Part shown: piece after piece, positions 1 through 6,303 of the stretch
Layout: each line of letters begins with the position of its first letter
How positions within the stretch are numbered: the stretch's first letter is position 1
Assembly: GCA_947038195.1 (NCBI GenBank)
Contig: CAMQVI010000008.1
Coordinates: 1-41,340 of the forward strand
Origin: an uncultured Brevinema sp.
Lineage (GTDB): Bacteria > Spirochaetota > Brevinematia > Brevinematales > Brevinemataceae
Direction: 5' to 3'
DNA length: 41,340 bases
Translations under genes and position numbers: made by a program
Notes under the pieces: model-generated
Databases searched by the model: none
Told to the model about the DNA's origin: nothing
What the model saw: only the letters and a program-made list of their open reading frames with translations

Positions 1-4
1 GCAT
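1..4 (-). CDS. Start of a divergent gene, cut off by the window edge
   Basis: Read on the minus strand, the first bases give AAGGAG, a 7-nt spacer and an ATG at 4-2, a normal ribosome binding site and start codon. Only the start codon lies inside the window, so the product cannot be named. The gene is divergent from the tetR-family gene at 130 and shares its intergenic region, including the palindrome at 31-53. A target of a divergent TetR is often an efflux pump or enzyme; that is inference from the arrangement only. Confidence 0.55.
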
Positions 5-30
5 TTTTATCTCCTTAGATAAAGTTCATT

Positions 31-53
31 AAATTGATTCAGTGAATCGATTT
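31..53. promoter_or_regulatory. Probable TetR operator (23-bp near-perfect palindrome)
   Basis: The sequence is symmetric about G42: outer AAAT/ATTT, then one mismatched pair, then GATTCA-G-TGAATC. It lies over the expected start site of the minus-strand promoter at 57-85. TetR-family dimers bind palindromes of this size, and many repress a divergent gene. The assignment to the regulator at 130-714 is inferred from position and symmetry. Confidence 0.65.
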
Positions 54-56
54 AAC

Positions 57-85
57 GATATAATGTAATTCTTGCTTTTTGTCAA
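57..85 (-). promoter_or_regulatory. Sigma-70 promoter for the divergent gene
   Basis: On the minus strand TTGACA (85-80) and TATATC (62-57) are separated by 17 bp. Transcription would start near position 50, inside the 31-53 palindrome, so a bound repressor should block it. Confidence 0.6.
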
Positions 86-100
86 GAAAAATTGTATACT
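72..100 (+). promoter_or_regulatory. Sigma-70 promoter of the tetR-family gene
   Basis: TTGCTT (72-77) and TATACT (95-100) are separated by 17 bp, upstream of the ATG at 130. The -35 lies in a small inverted repeat, TTCTTG/CAAGAA (69-88), and overlaps the -35 of the minus-strand promoter. The cheW promoter has the same CTTGCTTTTT...CAAG context. Confidence 0.55.
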
Positions 101-129
101 TATTTAAATAAAAAATATATGAGTGCCCC

Positions 130-714
130 ATGAAAAAAATAAGCCGTAAAGAACAGGCTTTACAAACGGAACAAGCTATCATTCAAGCTTTACAATTACT
201 CGTACAAACTAAACCCTTTCAAGAAATCCAAATAAAAGATATTTGTGCAGAAGCAGGGATTTCTAATGGGAATTTTTATCACTATTTCCCCAATAAAAAT
301 AGTCTAATCATTAAATTACTTCAAAACTATGAAAAAGACTTCAGTTCTATTGTAAAAGATAATACCATTCCTTTGAAAAAACAATTAATTTTTATTTTTA
401 CTAGCTATGCAGAGATTGTCCACGATATAGGTAAAGATCTCGTTATTGGGCTCCACTTCTACCAATTAGCCACCAAACACAATGTTTTACTTCATCATGA
501 CCATCCTTTATATTTCGATGTTTCTAATATGCTAAATTTATTATTAAAACAAGGGGATATCCTCTCAGAAGACCCCCTAGAAGAAATTGCAAATAACATG
601 ATTATTGTATTTAGAGGATTTATCTTTGCATGGGTAATGAGTAATAAAGAATATGATCTCATTGAGGATATACAAAAACAGATGACAAGGTATATCTCCT
701 TATTTGTTAAATAA
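130..714 (+). CDS. TetR/AcrR-family transcriptional repressor
   Basis: This 194-residue protein is of normal TetR length. The N-terminal part (about residues 10-60) carries the TetR helix-turn-helix, with the diagnostic DICAEAGISNGNFYHYF followed by NKNSL. The C-terminal two-thirds is all-helical and poorly conserved, as expected for the ligand and dimer domain, so the inducer cannot be read from it. The gene is divergent from one leaving the left edge of the window, with overlapping promoters and a 23-bp palindrome between them. Autoregulation plus repression of the neighbour is the likely circuit. It ends at a bidirectional terminator shared with the convergent HNH nuclease gene. The family call is firm; the target is inferred. 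Confidence 0.9.
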   Translation: MKKISRKEQALQTEQAIIQALQLLVQTKPFQEIQIKDICAEAGISNGNFYHYFPNKNSLIIKLLQNYEKDFSSIVKDNTIPLKKQLIFIFTSYAEIVHDIGKDLVIGLHFYQLATKHNVLLHHDHPLYFDVSNMLNLLLKQGDILSEDPLEEIANNMIIVFRGFIFAWVMSNKEYDLIEDIQKQMTRYISLFVK

Positions 715-734
715 TCCTACAAATAAATAGCACC

Positions 735-769
735 AAAAAAACCACCCCGATTTAAAGAGTGGTTTTTTT
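735..769. terminator. Bidirectional intrinsic terminator
   Basis: The 11-bp stem A7CCAC (735-745) / GTGGT7 (759-769) has A and T runs on the two sides. It lies between the convergent tetR-family and HNH genes and can end both transcripts. Confidence 0.8.
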
Positions 770-781
770 ATAAAGATTACA

Positions 782-1183
782 TTAATCTTCCAGTTTATAT
801 TTTTGAAGAATATAGTTAAATCGCTCCCTATACTCCTTATGATACTCTATATTTTTAGGCATCCATTCAGAAGGAGCTTTATCGGATTTTACCCCATTGC
901 ATTCCTTAGATACCATAATGAGATTTTCTATATCGTTAGCAAATTCTTTTTTCTCTTGAGTCGTCCATAAGTAGCCCCCCAATTTATGAGCTAAACTCAA
1001 AGGCACAATATGATCAATTTCCAATTCCTCTTGAGTTTTTACCAGCTTCCCACTATAAGGGTCATAATAGCCTATTAGTAAGCCCCTCGCTTTTGTAGAA
1101 TTATACTTATAATCCTTTCTATTGTAATCATCTTTGGAATAAGTAGTTAAAAACAATATAAAGATTAAAAAAATAAGTTTCAT
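782..1183 (-). CDS. Small secreted HNH-family endonuclease
   Basis: This 133-residue protein has an N-terminal hydrophobic signal (MKLIFLIFILFLTTYS) and then an HNH/DUF1524-like nuclease core: EIDHIVPLS (55-63), a conserved Trp, FANDIENLIMVS (81-92) and a closing N-x2-K (N96, K99) before APSEWMP. That pattern is typical of small exported HNH nucleases of the GmrSD C-terminal type. D57-H58 would be the catalytic pair and N96 a metal or structural residue. The start was chosen because GGAGG lies 8 nt before this ATG; the ATG two codons upstream is only 2 nt from it, and the longer reading frame starts inside a hairpin. The protein probably acts outside the cytoplasm in nucleic acid degradation or uptake, or as a toxin; no immunity gene is visible. 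Its leader is unusual (see 1210-1262 and 1474-1766). Confidence 0.75.
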   Translation of the reverse strand: MKLIFLIFILFLTTYSKDDYNRKDYKYNSTKARGLLIGYYDPYSGKLVKTQEELEIDHIVPLSLAHKLGGYLWTTQEKKEFANDIENLIMVSKECNGVKSDKAPSEWMPKNIEYHKEYRERFNYILQKYKLED

Positions 1184-1209
1184 CAACATATCCTCCAAAT
1201 AAATAAAAA

Positions 1210-1262
1210 TGATAGGTGGTGTTCCCAATCCCATACCCCAATTCCATAAGTCCCACCTATCA
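1210..1262 (-). promoter_or_regulatory. Leader hairpin with T-run just before the HNH gene RBS
   Basis: A perfect 10-bp stem, TGATAGGTGG (1210-1219) with CCACCTATCA (1253-1262), is followed on the minus strand by TTTTTATTTATTT and then GGAGG of the HNH gene. This is an intrinsic-terminator layout within the 5' untranslated region. The 33-nt loop plus stem holds four G tracts on the minus strand (GGG, GGGG, GGG, GGG), so a G-quadruplex is an alternative fold. It could be the end of an upstream RNA or an attenuator for the nuclease. Confidence 0.55.
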
Positions 1263-1276
1263 CCATTAATTTAAAG

Positions 1277-1486
1277 GGACTCTGCTTCAAAACTTCGTTT
1301 TTCATGCTGAGTAAGAGCTATTAGTCGTTTTCACTCCTATATCTCTAAAAAAACCCCATAATTTGCCATATAGGCACTACTATGAGGTTTGTTAATGTAA
1401 TAAGGAACTCGGCATAAAAGTTTCACTTTTAAGCTGAGTAAGAGCTATTAGTCGCTTTCGCTCCTATATCTCTAAAAAAGCCCATA
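1277..1486. repeat. Two diverged direct repeats (127-bp period)
   Basis: The cores at 1306-1360 and 1433-1486 share about 54 bp, from GCTGAGTAAGAGCTATTAGT to CCCATA, with few differences. A weaker match extends about 29 bp upstream of each (from about 1277 and 1404). On the minus strand each core follows a hairpin ending in a T-run: A7 at 1347-1353 and A6 at 1474-1479 on the plus strand. The unit is therefore hairpin, T-run, conserved block. No ORF spans them. Confidence 0.75.
1347..1390 (-). terminator. Hairpin plus T-run within repeat copy A
   Basis: The outer stem AAACCcCATA (1351-1360) / TATGaGGTTT (1381-1390) has one C-A mismatch and encloses an inner stem TGCC (1364-1367) / GGCA (1373-1376). 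On the minus strand it is followed by T7. It looks like a minus-strand intrinsic terminator between the candidate RNA at 1474-1731 and the HNH gene. Confidence 0.6.
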
Positions 1487-1731
1487 GAGTTTGTACTGCA
1501 TAAACCTTAGATTGTAATCTAAATATTTCTACTTACACCACAGACACCAAAATTATACAAACTGCTATGAGCAATTATGTTAAACTTAAGATGTCCATAG
1601 TGTAAAAACAAATATCTAGACACAATTCTTACTATTAGTAATCAAAAAAAGATTCTCCATACAGAAAATCCCTATCTTTATAATAGTAAGATAGAAATAT
1701 CAATAGATTGTTTCCAATCTAAAGTTTATGC
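1474..1731 (-). ncRNA. Candidate structured RNA or long leader of unknown class
   Basis: Transcription from the promoter at 1738-1766 would start near G1731. The 5' end TGCATAAAC (1732-1724) is complementary to a segment near the 3' end (1505-1497). Just inside lie two facing hairpins: 1721-1704 with a GAAA tetraloop, and 1522-1507. A 14-bp stem with one bulge follows (1700-1686 with 1536-1523). Inner elements include a stem with T7 (1670-1644), a 10-bp stem (1690-1681 with 1637-1628), and a closing stem (1572-1556 with 1495-1480) followed by T6. Several stems are mutually exclusive. I recognise no known class: it lacks conserved 6S, SRP, tmRNA or RNase P segments. Confidence 0.5.
1644..1670 (-). 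terminator. Internal hairpin with T7, possible early terminator
   Basis: On the minus strand GATTTTC (1670-1664), a 6-nt loop and GAGAATC (1657-1651) form a 7-bp stem with one G-U pair, followed by seven T (1650-1644). Ending here would make an RNA of about 88 nt from the promoter at 1738-1766. Confidence 0.5.
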
Positions 1732-1737
1732 ACTTTT

Positions 1738-1766
1738 ATTATAAATCTCTTTATCGATTTTGTCAA
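1738..1766 (-). promoter_or_regulatory. Perfect consensus sigma-70 promoter with no ORF behind it
   Basis: On the minus strand TTGACA (1766-1761), a 17-bp spacer and TATAAT (1743-1738) match the consensus exactly. The nearest downstream ORF starts about 550 nt away (HNH gene, 1183). Such a promoter in front of structured non-coding DNA suggests a strongly made RNA. Confidence 0.75.
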
Positions 1767-1877
1767 GAGTAGCTACATTATCATTGATTTTGATACATGA
1801 GAGATTTAGTGGCATCTATCTTCTTTTTTAAGATGATTTTTTATTTAATAGATAGTTCTTGGTGTCTATTTTCTTTA

Positions 1878-1950
1878 CTAAGGGGAACACTGGCGTTCCC
1901 CCTAGAAACCCCCGCCAAACAAGGGGCTACTTGCCCCTTATTAATCCCCC
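1878..1950. repeat. GC-rich stacked-hairpin element
   Basis: Two palindromes sit side by side in an otherwise AT-rich gap: CTAAGGGGAAC/GTTCCCCCTAG (1878-1904, one mismatch) and AAGGGGC/GCCCCTT (1921-1939, perfect). A third C-run CCCCCG precedes the second, and ATCCCCCG follows it. Similar GC-rich palindromic blocks occur as dispersed intergenic repeats in other bacteria. The 65-codon frame across it (1797-1994) shows no protein signature and is not called. Confidence 0.5.
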
Positions 1951-2061
1951 GATGTAGATATTTAGATGTTTTAACCTTTCTCTTTCTCGTTTAGATAATT
2001 CCACCGAATCAAAGTTCCCTTTATGAAATCGATTTAGGGGATATAGCCATCTATGTTAGTT

Positions 2062-2101
2062 AAAGAAAAAAACCACCCCATTATGAGGTGGTTTTTTCTT
2101 T
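2062..2101. terminator. Intrinsic terminator of the DUF262 gene
   Basis: The stem AAAGA7CCACC / GGTGGT6CTTT (2062-2077 with 2087-2101, one extra A on the left arm) has a 9-nt loop. It lies 17 nt beyond the stop of the minus-strand gene at 2118. Confidence 0.85.
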
Positions 2102-2117
2102 AGTTCTCTTTATTATC

Positions 2118-3839
2118 TTAGTTTAATAGCTCTTTTAATTTTTCAATCAACATTCTTTTTCGAGCTTCAATAAAATCATCAAAATTATTCAAACCTAAAT
2201 CAACATTAGGAATTAATTGCTTTGTAAGAAATTCTTCTCTAGTATATCTAAATTCGGCTCTTCTATGTTCAACCCAATCTTCGAGATCTTTGTCTTGTTT
2301 TGATGTGTTATCTGAATCATCAATTAACTGTAAATTTAATATAGAATTATAAATTGACCAATCTAAGTTCTCTGTATATTTAGCAGTAGGATGTAAGTGG
2401 TCTTTATGAAATTCACCATTGTTATAGTTTAACTGAGGGTACAGCAGTGAAAGAATAGAAAATGCGTACCTATTATCTTTTTGAGTTTTTAACAATTCTT
2501 CTATAAAATCATCATCAATATTAGAAACTTTTCTGATATTTTCAGTTATTTTTTTAGCAGGAAACTCTGACAATTCAGTAGAAAAATAAATTTTCTTTTG
2601 CATAGAGGATTGTGAGGTAAATGTAGATCTTGCCTGTGTTAGCACATTGTCAGAAGAACCTCCAAACACTTGTCGAACCAGCATAGCGAACAACCATCTT
2701 TTAATCTGAGCTCTTTCTTTAGAATAAGAAACTTTTTTATAAAAACTATTATAGATATTTTTATGGTATATATAATATAAAATAGGAAGTGTCGCTAGAT
2801 TTGAGGTTAGAGTATGGTTATTTAATTGAAAAGACTCGAGTAGTTCAAATAATTCAACAATACATTCTTTTATACTTTTCCATCTATTATCTCGAATATC
2901 TATTAAAAACTTTTCATTAAAAGAATTTATATCAAATTTTATATTTTTATGAAATAAGAATAAAACAGCCTTTAAAATAAAATCATTATCAATATTAAAT
3001 CCCAAATCGCTAACATCTTTTATTAAACTACTAAATTCTTGTTTAGCATCAAGGGTATCATCCCAAGTAGCAACAACCATAGAAAACATAATCTTAGATT
3101 TTGTAAGAGATGTTCCTCCAGAGTTGATACGAATAAAGATATCTACAGCTTCTTGATAATCAGACTCATCAATTTCATAATAATTAATAACACGTTGGTT
3201 TAAAGTGTCATGTAGTTTTTCTAAACACTCTATCTCTTTATCTGACAGTGATACTGCCGCTGTTCCTTTGTAGTGGTCTCGCAAACTTTTTTTAGCTTCT
3301 ATAAAACCAACATTGAACCAATGGTCATCGTCAATTAGCTTGAACTCACTGAAATTTTCAGACTCATCTCTTGTAAAGAAATCAAACTGATAATTTCCCT
3401 CTTCTGTTTGTGTAGTAAGATTTAAATAAAGTTTTCTATCTGGCAAAGAATTTTGATCATCACTCCATTTTTGTCTATGACCTTTATAAGCATAACTTCC
3501 TCGGAACCCTATAAATAAAGCCGTAATTCTTTGTTGCCCATCAAGAACAGCGTGAAAGTCTTTGTTTTTAGAACAATTTTCACTTTTTTGATAAGTATGA
3601 TAAAATGATCGATATTCTTGAACAAATTGTGAAAATTTATAACTATTTTTATCATTGCCTTTTACTTTCCAAAAGAGCATCGAGCTAAAAGGATAGCCCT
3701 TCATAATAGAATCAAATAAATTTTGTATTTGCTCAGTAGACCATTCAAATTCTCTTTGAAAAGAAGGGAGTAATATTTCTTTACTACTGACACGCTCTAA
3801 CACTTGACCTATAGTGATAGGGGATTGAAATCCTGACAT
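2118..3839 (-). CDS. DUF262-DUF1524 protein, GmrSD-type restriction-like enzyme
   Basis: This 573-residue protein has the two-part layout of GmrSD-type, modification-dependent restriction enzymes in one chain. The N-terminal DUF262 (ParB/sulfiredoxin fold) has LPSFQREFEW (about 24-33) and the nucleotide-binding motif LDGQQR (99-104), with FIRINSGG further on. The C-terminal DUF1524 HNH-like nuclease has HKDHLHP followed by NLQLIDDSDNTSKQ. Known relatives use NTP hydrolysis to cut phage DNA with modified cytosines; single-gene relatives are common in defence loci. The ATG at 3839 was chosen because GAGG lies just upstream; an upstream in-frame ATG would put the -10 box inside the coding region. 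No methylase or BREX/Dnd genes are adjacent, which suits a stand-alone type IV system. Function in this organism is inferred. Confidence 0.8.
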   Translation of the reverse strand: MSGFQSPITIGQVLERVSSKEILLPSFQREFEWSTEQIQNLFDSIMKGYPFSSMLFWKVKGNDKNSYKFSQFVQEYRSFYHTYQKSENCSKNKDFHAVLDGQQRITALFIGFRGSYAYKGHRQKWSDDQNSLPDRKLYLNLTTQTEEGNYQFDFFTRDESENFSEFKLIDDDHWFNVGFIEAKKSLRDHYKGTAAVSLSDKEIECLEKLHDTLNQRVINYYEIDESDYQEAVDIFIRINSGGTSLTKSKIMFSMVVATWDDTLDAKQEFSSLIKDVSDLGFNIDNDFILKAVLFLFHKNIKFDINSFNEKFLIDIRDNRWKSIKECIVELFELLESFQLNNHTLTSNLATLPILYYIYHKNIYNSFYKKVSYSKERAQIKRWLFAMLVRQVFGGSSDNVLTQARSTFTSQSSMQKKIYFSTELSEFPAKKITENIRKVSNIDDDFIEELLKTQKDNRYAFSILSLLYPQLNYNNGEFHKDHLHPTAKYTENLDWSIYNSILNLQLIDDSDNTSKQDKDLEDWVEHRRAEFRYTREEFLTKQLIPNVDLGLNNFDDFIEARKRMLIEKLKELLN

Positions 3840-3857
3840 AAAAACCTCTTTTTTATC

Positions 3858-3885
3858 ATTATAACATGTCACATAAAAAAGTCAA
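3858..3885 (-). promoter_or_regulatory. Sigma-70 promoter of the DUF262 gene
   Basis: On the minus strand TTGACT (3885-3880) and TATAAT (3863-3858) are 16 bp apart. Transcription would start near 3851, only about 12 nt before the chosen ATG, so the leader is very short. Confidence 0.7.
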
Positions 3886-4149
3886 TCTAAAAACCCTGCC
3901 TTCCCTCTAAACATAGGTATTTACTGCATTTAAAAATCAATAGAAATAAAAAATATACACCACAAAAATCTCTTATGAAATGAAAATCATTTTTAAAAAA
4001 ACAAACACCAAAAAAATCCCAAATGTGAAAACTTGTTAAAAACCCATTATATTAAAAATATTTAAAAAAAATCCTAAAACCAATATCTTATAAAAAAAGA
4101 AAAAAGGTCATTGAAATGTTTCTTTTTTTTGTGATTAAAAACGATATCT
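3886..4149. other. AT-rich gap with no gene seen
   Basis: Runs of A and T dominate. I see no ORF with family features, no tRNA and no clear repeat. The only recognisable elements come after it: the ogt promoter and leader hairpin. Confidence 0.6.
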
Positions 4150-4178
4150 TTGAAAAATAGCTCAAAATAAAGTATAAT
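4150..4178 (+). promoter_or_regulatory. Sigma-70 promoter of ogt
   Basis: TTGAAA (4150-4155) and TATAAT (4173-4178) are 17 bp apart. The start would be near 4185, giving a leader of about 105 nt that includes the hairpin at 4205-4248. Confidence 0.6.
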
Positions 4179-4204
4179 TCATGATACCTTTATTGATACT
4201 TATA

Positions 4205-4248
4205 ATCAAAAAAGTGATTGTTTTTGCAAAAAGAGTCACTTTTTTGAT
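4205..4248 (+). promoter_or_regulatory. Terminator-like hairpin in the ogt leader
   Basis: ATCA6GTGA (4205-4217) pairs perfectly with TCACT6GAT (4236-4248), and the loop contains a second palindrome, TTTTTGCAAAAA. It sits after the promoter and before the RBS of ogt, so it is an attenuator candidate rather than a normal end-of-gene terminator. No gene ends just upstream on the plus strand. Confidence 0.5.
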
Positions 4249-4290
4249 CATAATCTTATGCCCCTAAAAAAAACACTAAGGAGCCAAAAA

Positions 4291-4764
4291 ATGCTTTCTT
4301 ATAAAAGTTATATGCTTTCCCCTGTGGGCGTCCTCGAGCTTATCGCTAAGGATGAGGGCTTGCTCTCCCTAAATTTTGTTAAGGAAGAGTTACCATCCCA
4401 GTCCCACCCTATACTTGACCTCGCCCAGCAAGAATTAAAAGAATATTTCGCCCATGAGAGACAGAGTTTTAGCGTCCCCTTGTATACTATGGCAGGGACA
4501 AGCTTTCAACAAGAAGTCTGGGCAGGACTAAAAGAGATCCCCTACGCTAAAACATGCTCTTACAAAGAGCTAGCCGAGATGATAAATCACCCCAAAGCAT
4601 ATAGAGCCGTCGGCAATGCCAACAATCGAAACCCCATCAGTATCATTGTCCCTTGTCACCGTGTCATAGGCGCTGATAAGAGCCTTGTCGGCTATGGAGG
4701 AGGACTCGATAAAAAGGAATGGCTCCTCAATCACGAAAAGTCATCATTCCCTTATCCTACCTAA
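4291..4764 (+). CDS. ogt: Methylated-DNA--[protein]-cysteine S-methyltransferase
   Basis: This 157-residue enzyme removes O6-alkyl groups from guanine (and O4-alkyl from thymine) in DNA by transferring them to its own cysteine. The active-site motif IVPCHRVIG is complete (C122), followed by GYGGGLDKKEWLLNHE. The helix-turn-helix and arginine-finger region (YKELAEMINHPKAYRAVGNAN) precedes it. There is no Ada regulatory domain, so it is the short Ogt type. The ATG at 4291 was chosen because AAGGAG lies 7 nt upstream; the in-frame ATG at 4258 would add 11 residues not expected in the family. C-rich codons are more frequent here than in neighbouring genes. The leader holds a terminator-like hairpin. 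Confidence 0.95.
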   Translation: MLSYKSYMLSPVGVLELIAKDEGLLSLNFVKEELPSQSHPILDLAQQELKEYFAHERQSFSVPLYTMAGTSFQQEVWAGLKEIPYAKTCSYKELAEMINHPKAYRAVGNANNRNPISIIVPCHRVIGADKSLVGYGGGLDKKEWLLNHEKSSFPYPT

Positions 4765-4819
4765 AAACCAGCCCTCAATGCCCCTAAAGATTTCTTTCCT
4801 TTACTATTTATAATAGATA

Positions 4820-4828
4820 TGCTATAAT
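4820..4828 (+). promoter_or_regulatory. Extended -10 promoter of the gatB operon
   Basis: TGC-TATAAT (4820-4828) is an extended -10 element. The -35 position, 17 bp upstream, is weak (TTTACT). It lies 35 nt before the gatB start. Confidence 0.5.
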
Positions 4829-4862
4829 GATAGTATTATCTATGCTTAGAAAGGAGTAACTG

Positions 4863-6302
4863 ATGAGCTATGAATCAGTAATAGGACTAGAAGTCCACGT
4901 TCAATTAAATACTAAAACCAAAGTGTTCTGTTCCTGCCCTTTGACTTTCGGAGAACAGCCCAATACAGCCGTTTGTCCTGTCTGTTTAGGTCACCCTGGC
5001 ACTTTGCCTGTGCTCAATAAAAAAGCCCTCCACAAAGCTATCCAAGCAGGCTTAGCTCTCCATTCTGAAGTCAATCTTTTCTCTCAATTCGATAGGAAAA
5101 ACTATTTCTACCCTGATCTCCCCAAAGGCTACCAAATCACTCAAAACACTTATCCTATCGTAACAGGTGGACATGTTTCCATGCACCTAGGCGATGGCAC
5201 CTCTAAAGAAATCAAAATACATCACATGCATTTAGAAGAAGATGCAGGTAAACTCACCCATAATGAGCATGAAGATTTTAGCCGAGTTGACCTTAATAGA
5301 GCGGGCACTCCTTTATTGGAGATTGTTTCCGAGCCTGATATACGCACCTCTGAAGAAGCTTATTTTTATTTAAGAGAGCTTCGTACTATTATGAGATATA
5401 TAGATGTCAGCGATGTAAACCTTGAAGAAGGTTCTTTACGTTGTGATGCGAACGTCTCTGTGAGAAAAGTAGGCGAAACCAAGCTAGGGACTAAAGTTGA
5501 GGTAAAAAACCTTAACTCCTTCAATGGTATCCGTAAAGCTATTGATTACGAAATCGAAAGACAGATAGGTGTACTCGAGAGTGGTGGCACCATAGAACAA
5601 GAAACACGTTTATTTGATGCGAGTAAAAATATCACAGCAGGTATGCGTTCAAAGGGTGGAGCTGCCGACTATCGCTATGTTCCAGACCCTGACCTACCCC
5701 CTATATATGTAACAGAAGACCTTATTGCTGAATTGAAAAAAACTCTCCCTGAACACCCTTATACCCGTAGAATGCGTTACCATGAGACCTTAGATTTGCC
5801 TATGCAAGATTGTATTGTTGTTACCGATGACCAAGATATCGCCGATTACTTTGAAGCTACCTTGGCACAAACAGAACAAGAAGCCAAAAAAGTAACCAAC
5901 TGGGTTTTAACAGAAGTAATGAGTAGAATTAACGAACATAAACTGTCTGTCGCTGAATTCTCACAAAAAATCCCCCCAGCCCATACGGGAGAGATGCTAA
6001 CACTCGTTAAAAAAGGAGTGATTAGTGGTAAAATAGCGAAAGAATTGTTTGATGACATGCTAGAATCTGGCAAGACAGCCTCTGTTTTAGTAGAACAAAA
6101 AGGACTCAAACAAGTTAGTGACTCTGGAGAATTAGAAAAAATAATTGATAAAATCATTGAAGAAAACCCTAACCAAGTAGAACAATTCAAATCTGGTAAA
6201 GATAAATTGTTTGGTTTCTTCGTAGGGCAGTTAATGAAAGCCACCAATGGGCAAGCTAATCCCGAATTAGCTAACGAAATCCTTAGAGAGAAATTAAAGT
6301 AA
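4863..6302 (+). CDS. gatB: Aspartyl/glutamyl-tRNA amidotransferase subunit B
   Basis: GatB is the tRNA-binding and kinase subunit of GatCAB, which converts Glu-tRNA(Gln), and in many bacteria Asp-tRNA(Asn), to the correct amidated form. The 479-residue length is typical. It shows the GatB N-terminus (ESVIGLEVHVQLNTKTKVFCSC, with the CxxC pair of VCPVCLGHPG), YFYPDLPKGYQITQ and the cradle motif GSLRCDANVSVR, and ends with the YqeY-like tRNA-binding tail (GFFVGQLMKATNGQANPELANEILREKL). AAGGAG lies 7 nt before the ATG. gatA and gatC are not in the window, so the complex is encoded at separate loci. coaX starts 1 nt after the stop. Confidence 0.97.
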   Translation: MSYESVIGLEVHVQLNTKTKVFCSCPLTFGEQPNTAVCPVCLGHPGTLPVLNKKALHKAIQAGLALHSEVNLFSQFDRKNYFYPDLPKGYQITQNTYPIVTGGHVSMHLGDGTSKEIKIHHMHLEEDAGKLTHNEHEDFSRVDLNRAGTPLLEIVSEPDIRTSEEAYFYLRELRTIMRYIDVSDVNLEEGSLRCDANVSVRKVGETKLGTKVEVKNLNSFNGIRKAIDYEIERQIGVLESGGTIEQETRLFDASKNITAGMRSKGGAADYRYVPDPDLPPIYVTEDLIAELKKTLPEHPYTRRMRYHETLDLPMQDCIVVTDDQDIADYFEATLAQTEQEAKKVTNWVLTEVMSRINEHKLSVAEFSQKIPPAHTGEMLTLVKKGVISGKIAKELFDDMLESGKTASVLVEQKGLKQVSDSGELEKIIDKIIEENPNQVEQFKSGKDKLFGFFVGQLMKATNGQANPELANEILREKLK

Positions 6303-6303
6303 G

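Noticed and set aside
782-1183. Toxin-immunity pair for the HNH protein
   Set aside because: No small immunity-like gene lies on either side; the neighbours are a terminator and non-coding DNA.
1474-1731. 6S, tmRNA, RNase P or SRP RNA
   Set aside because: The paired ends recall 6S, but I cannot find conserved segments of any of these RNAs; left as unclassified.
1277-1740. CRISPR array or tracrRNA-like locus
   Set aside because: Only two diverged copies exist, with a 127-bp period and no regular spacers, and no cas gene is in the window.
1797-1994. 65-codon plus-strand ORF
   Set aside because: It crosses the GC-rich palindromes, has no RBS or family signature, and its sequence is what such hairpins encode by chance.
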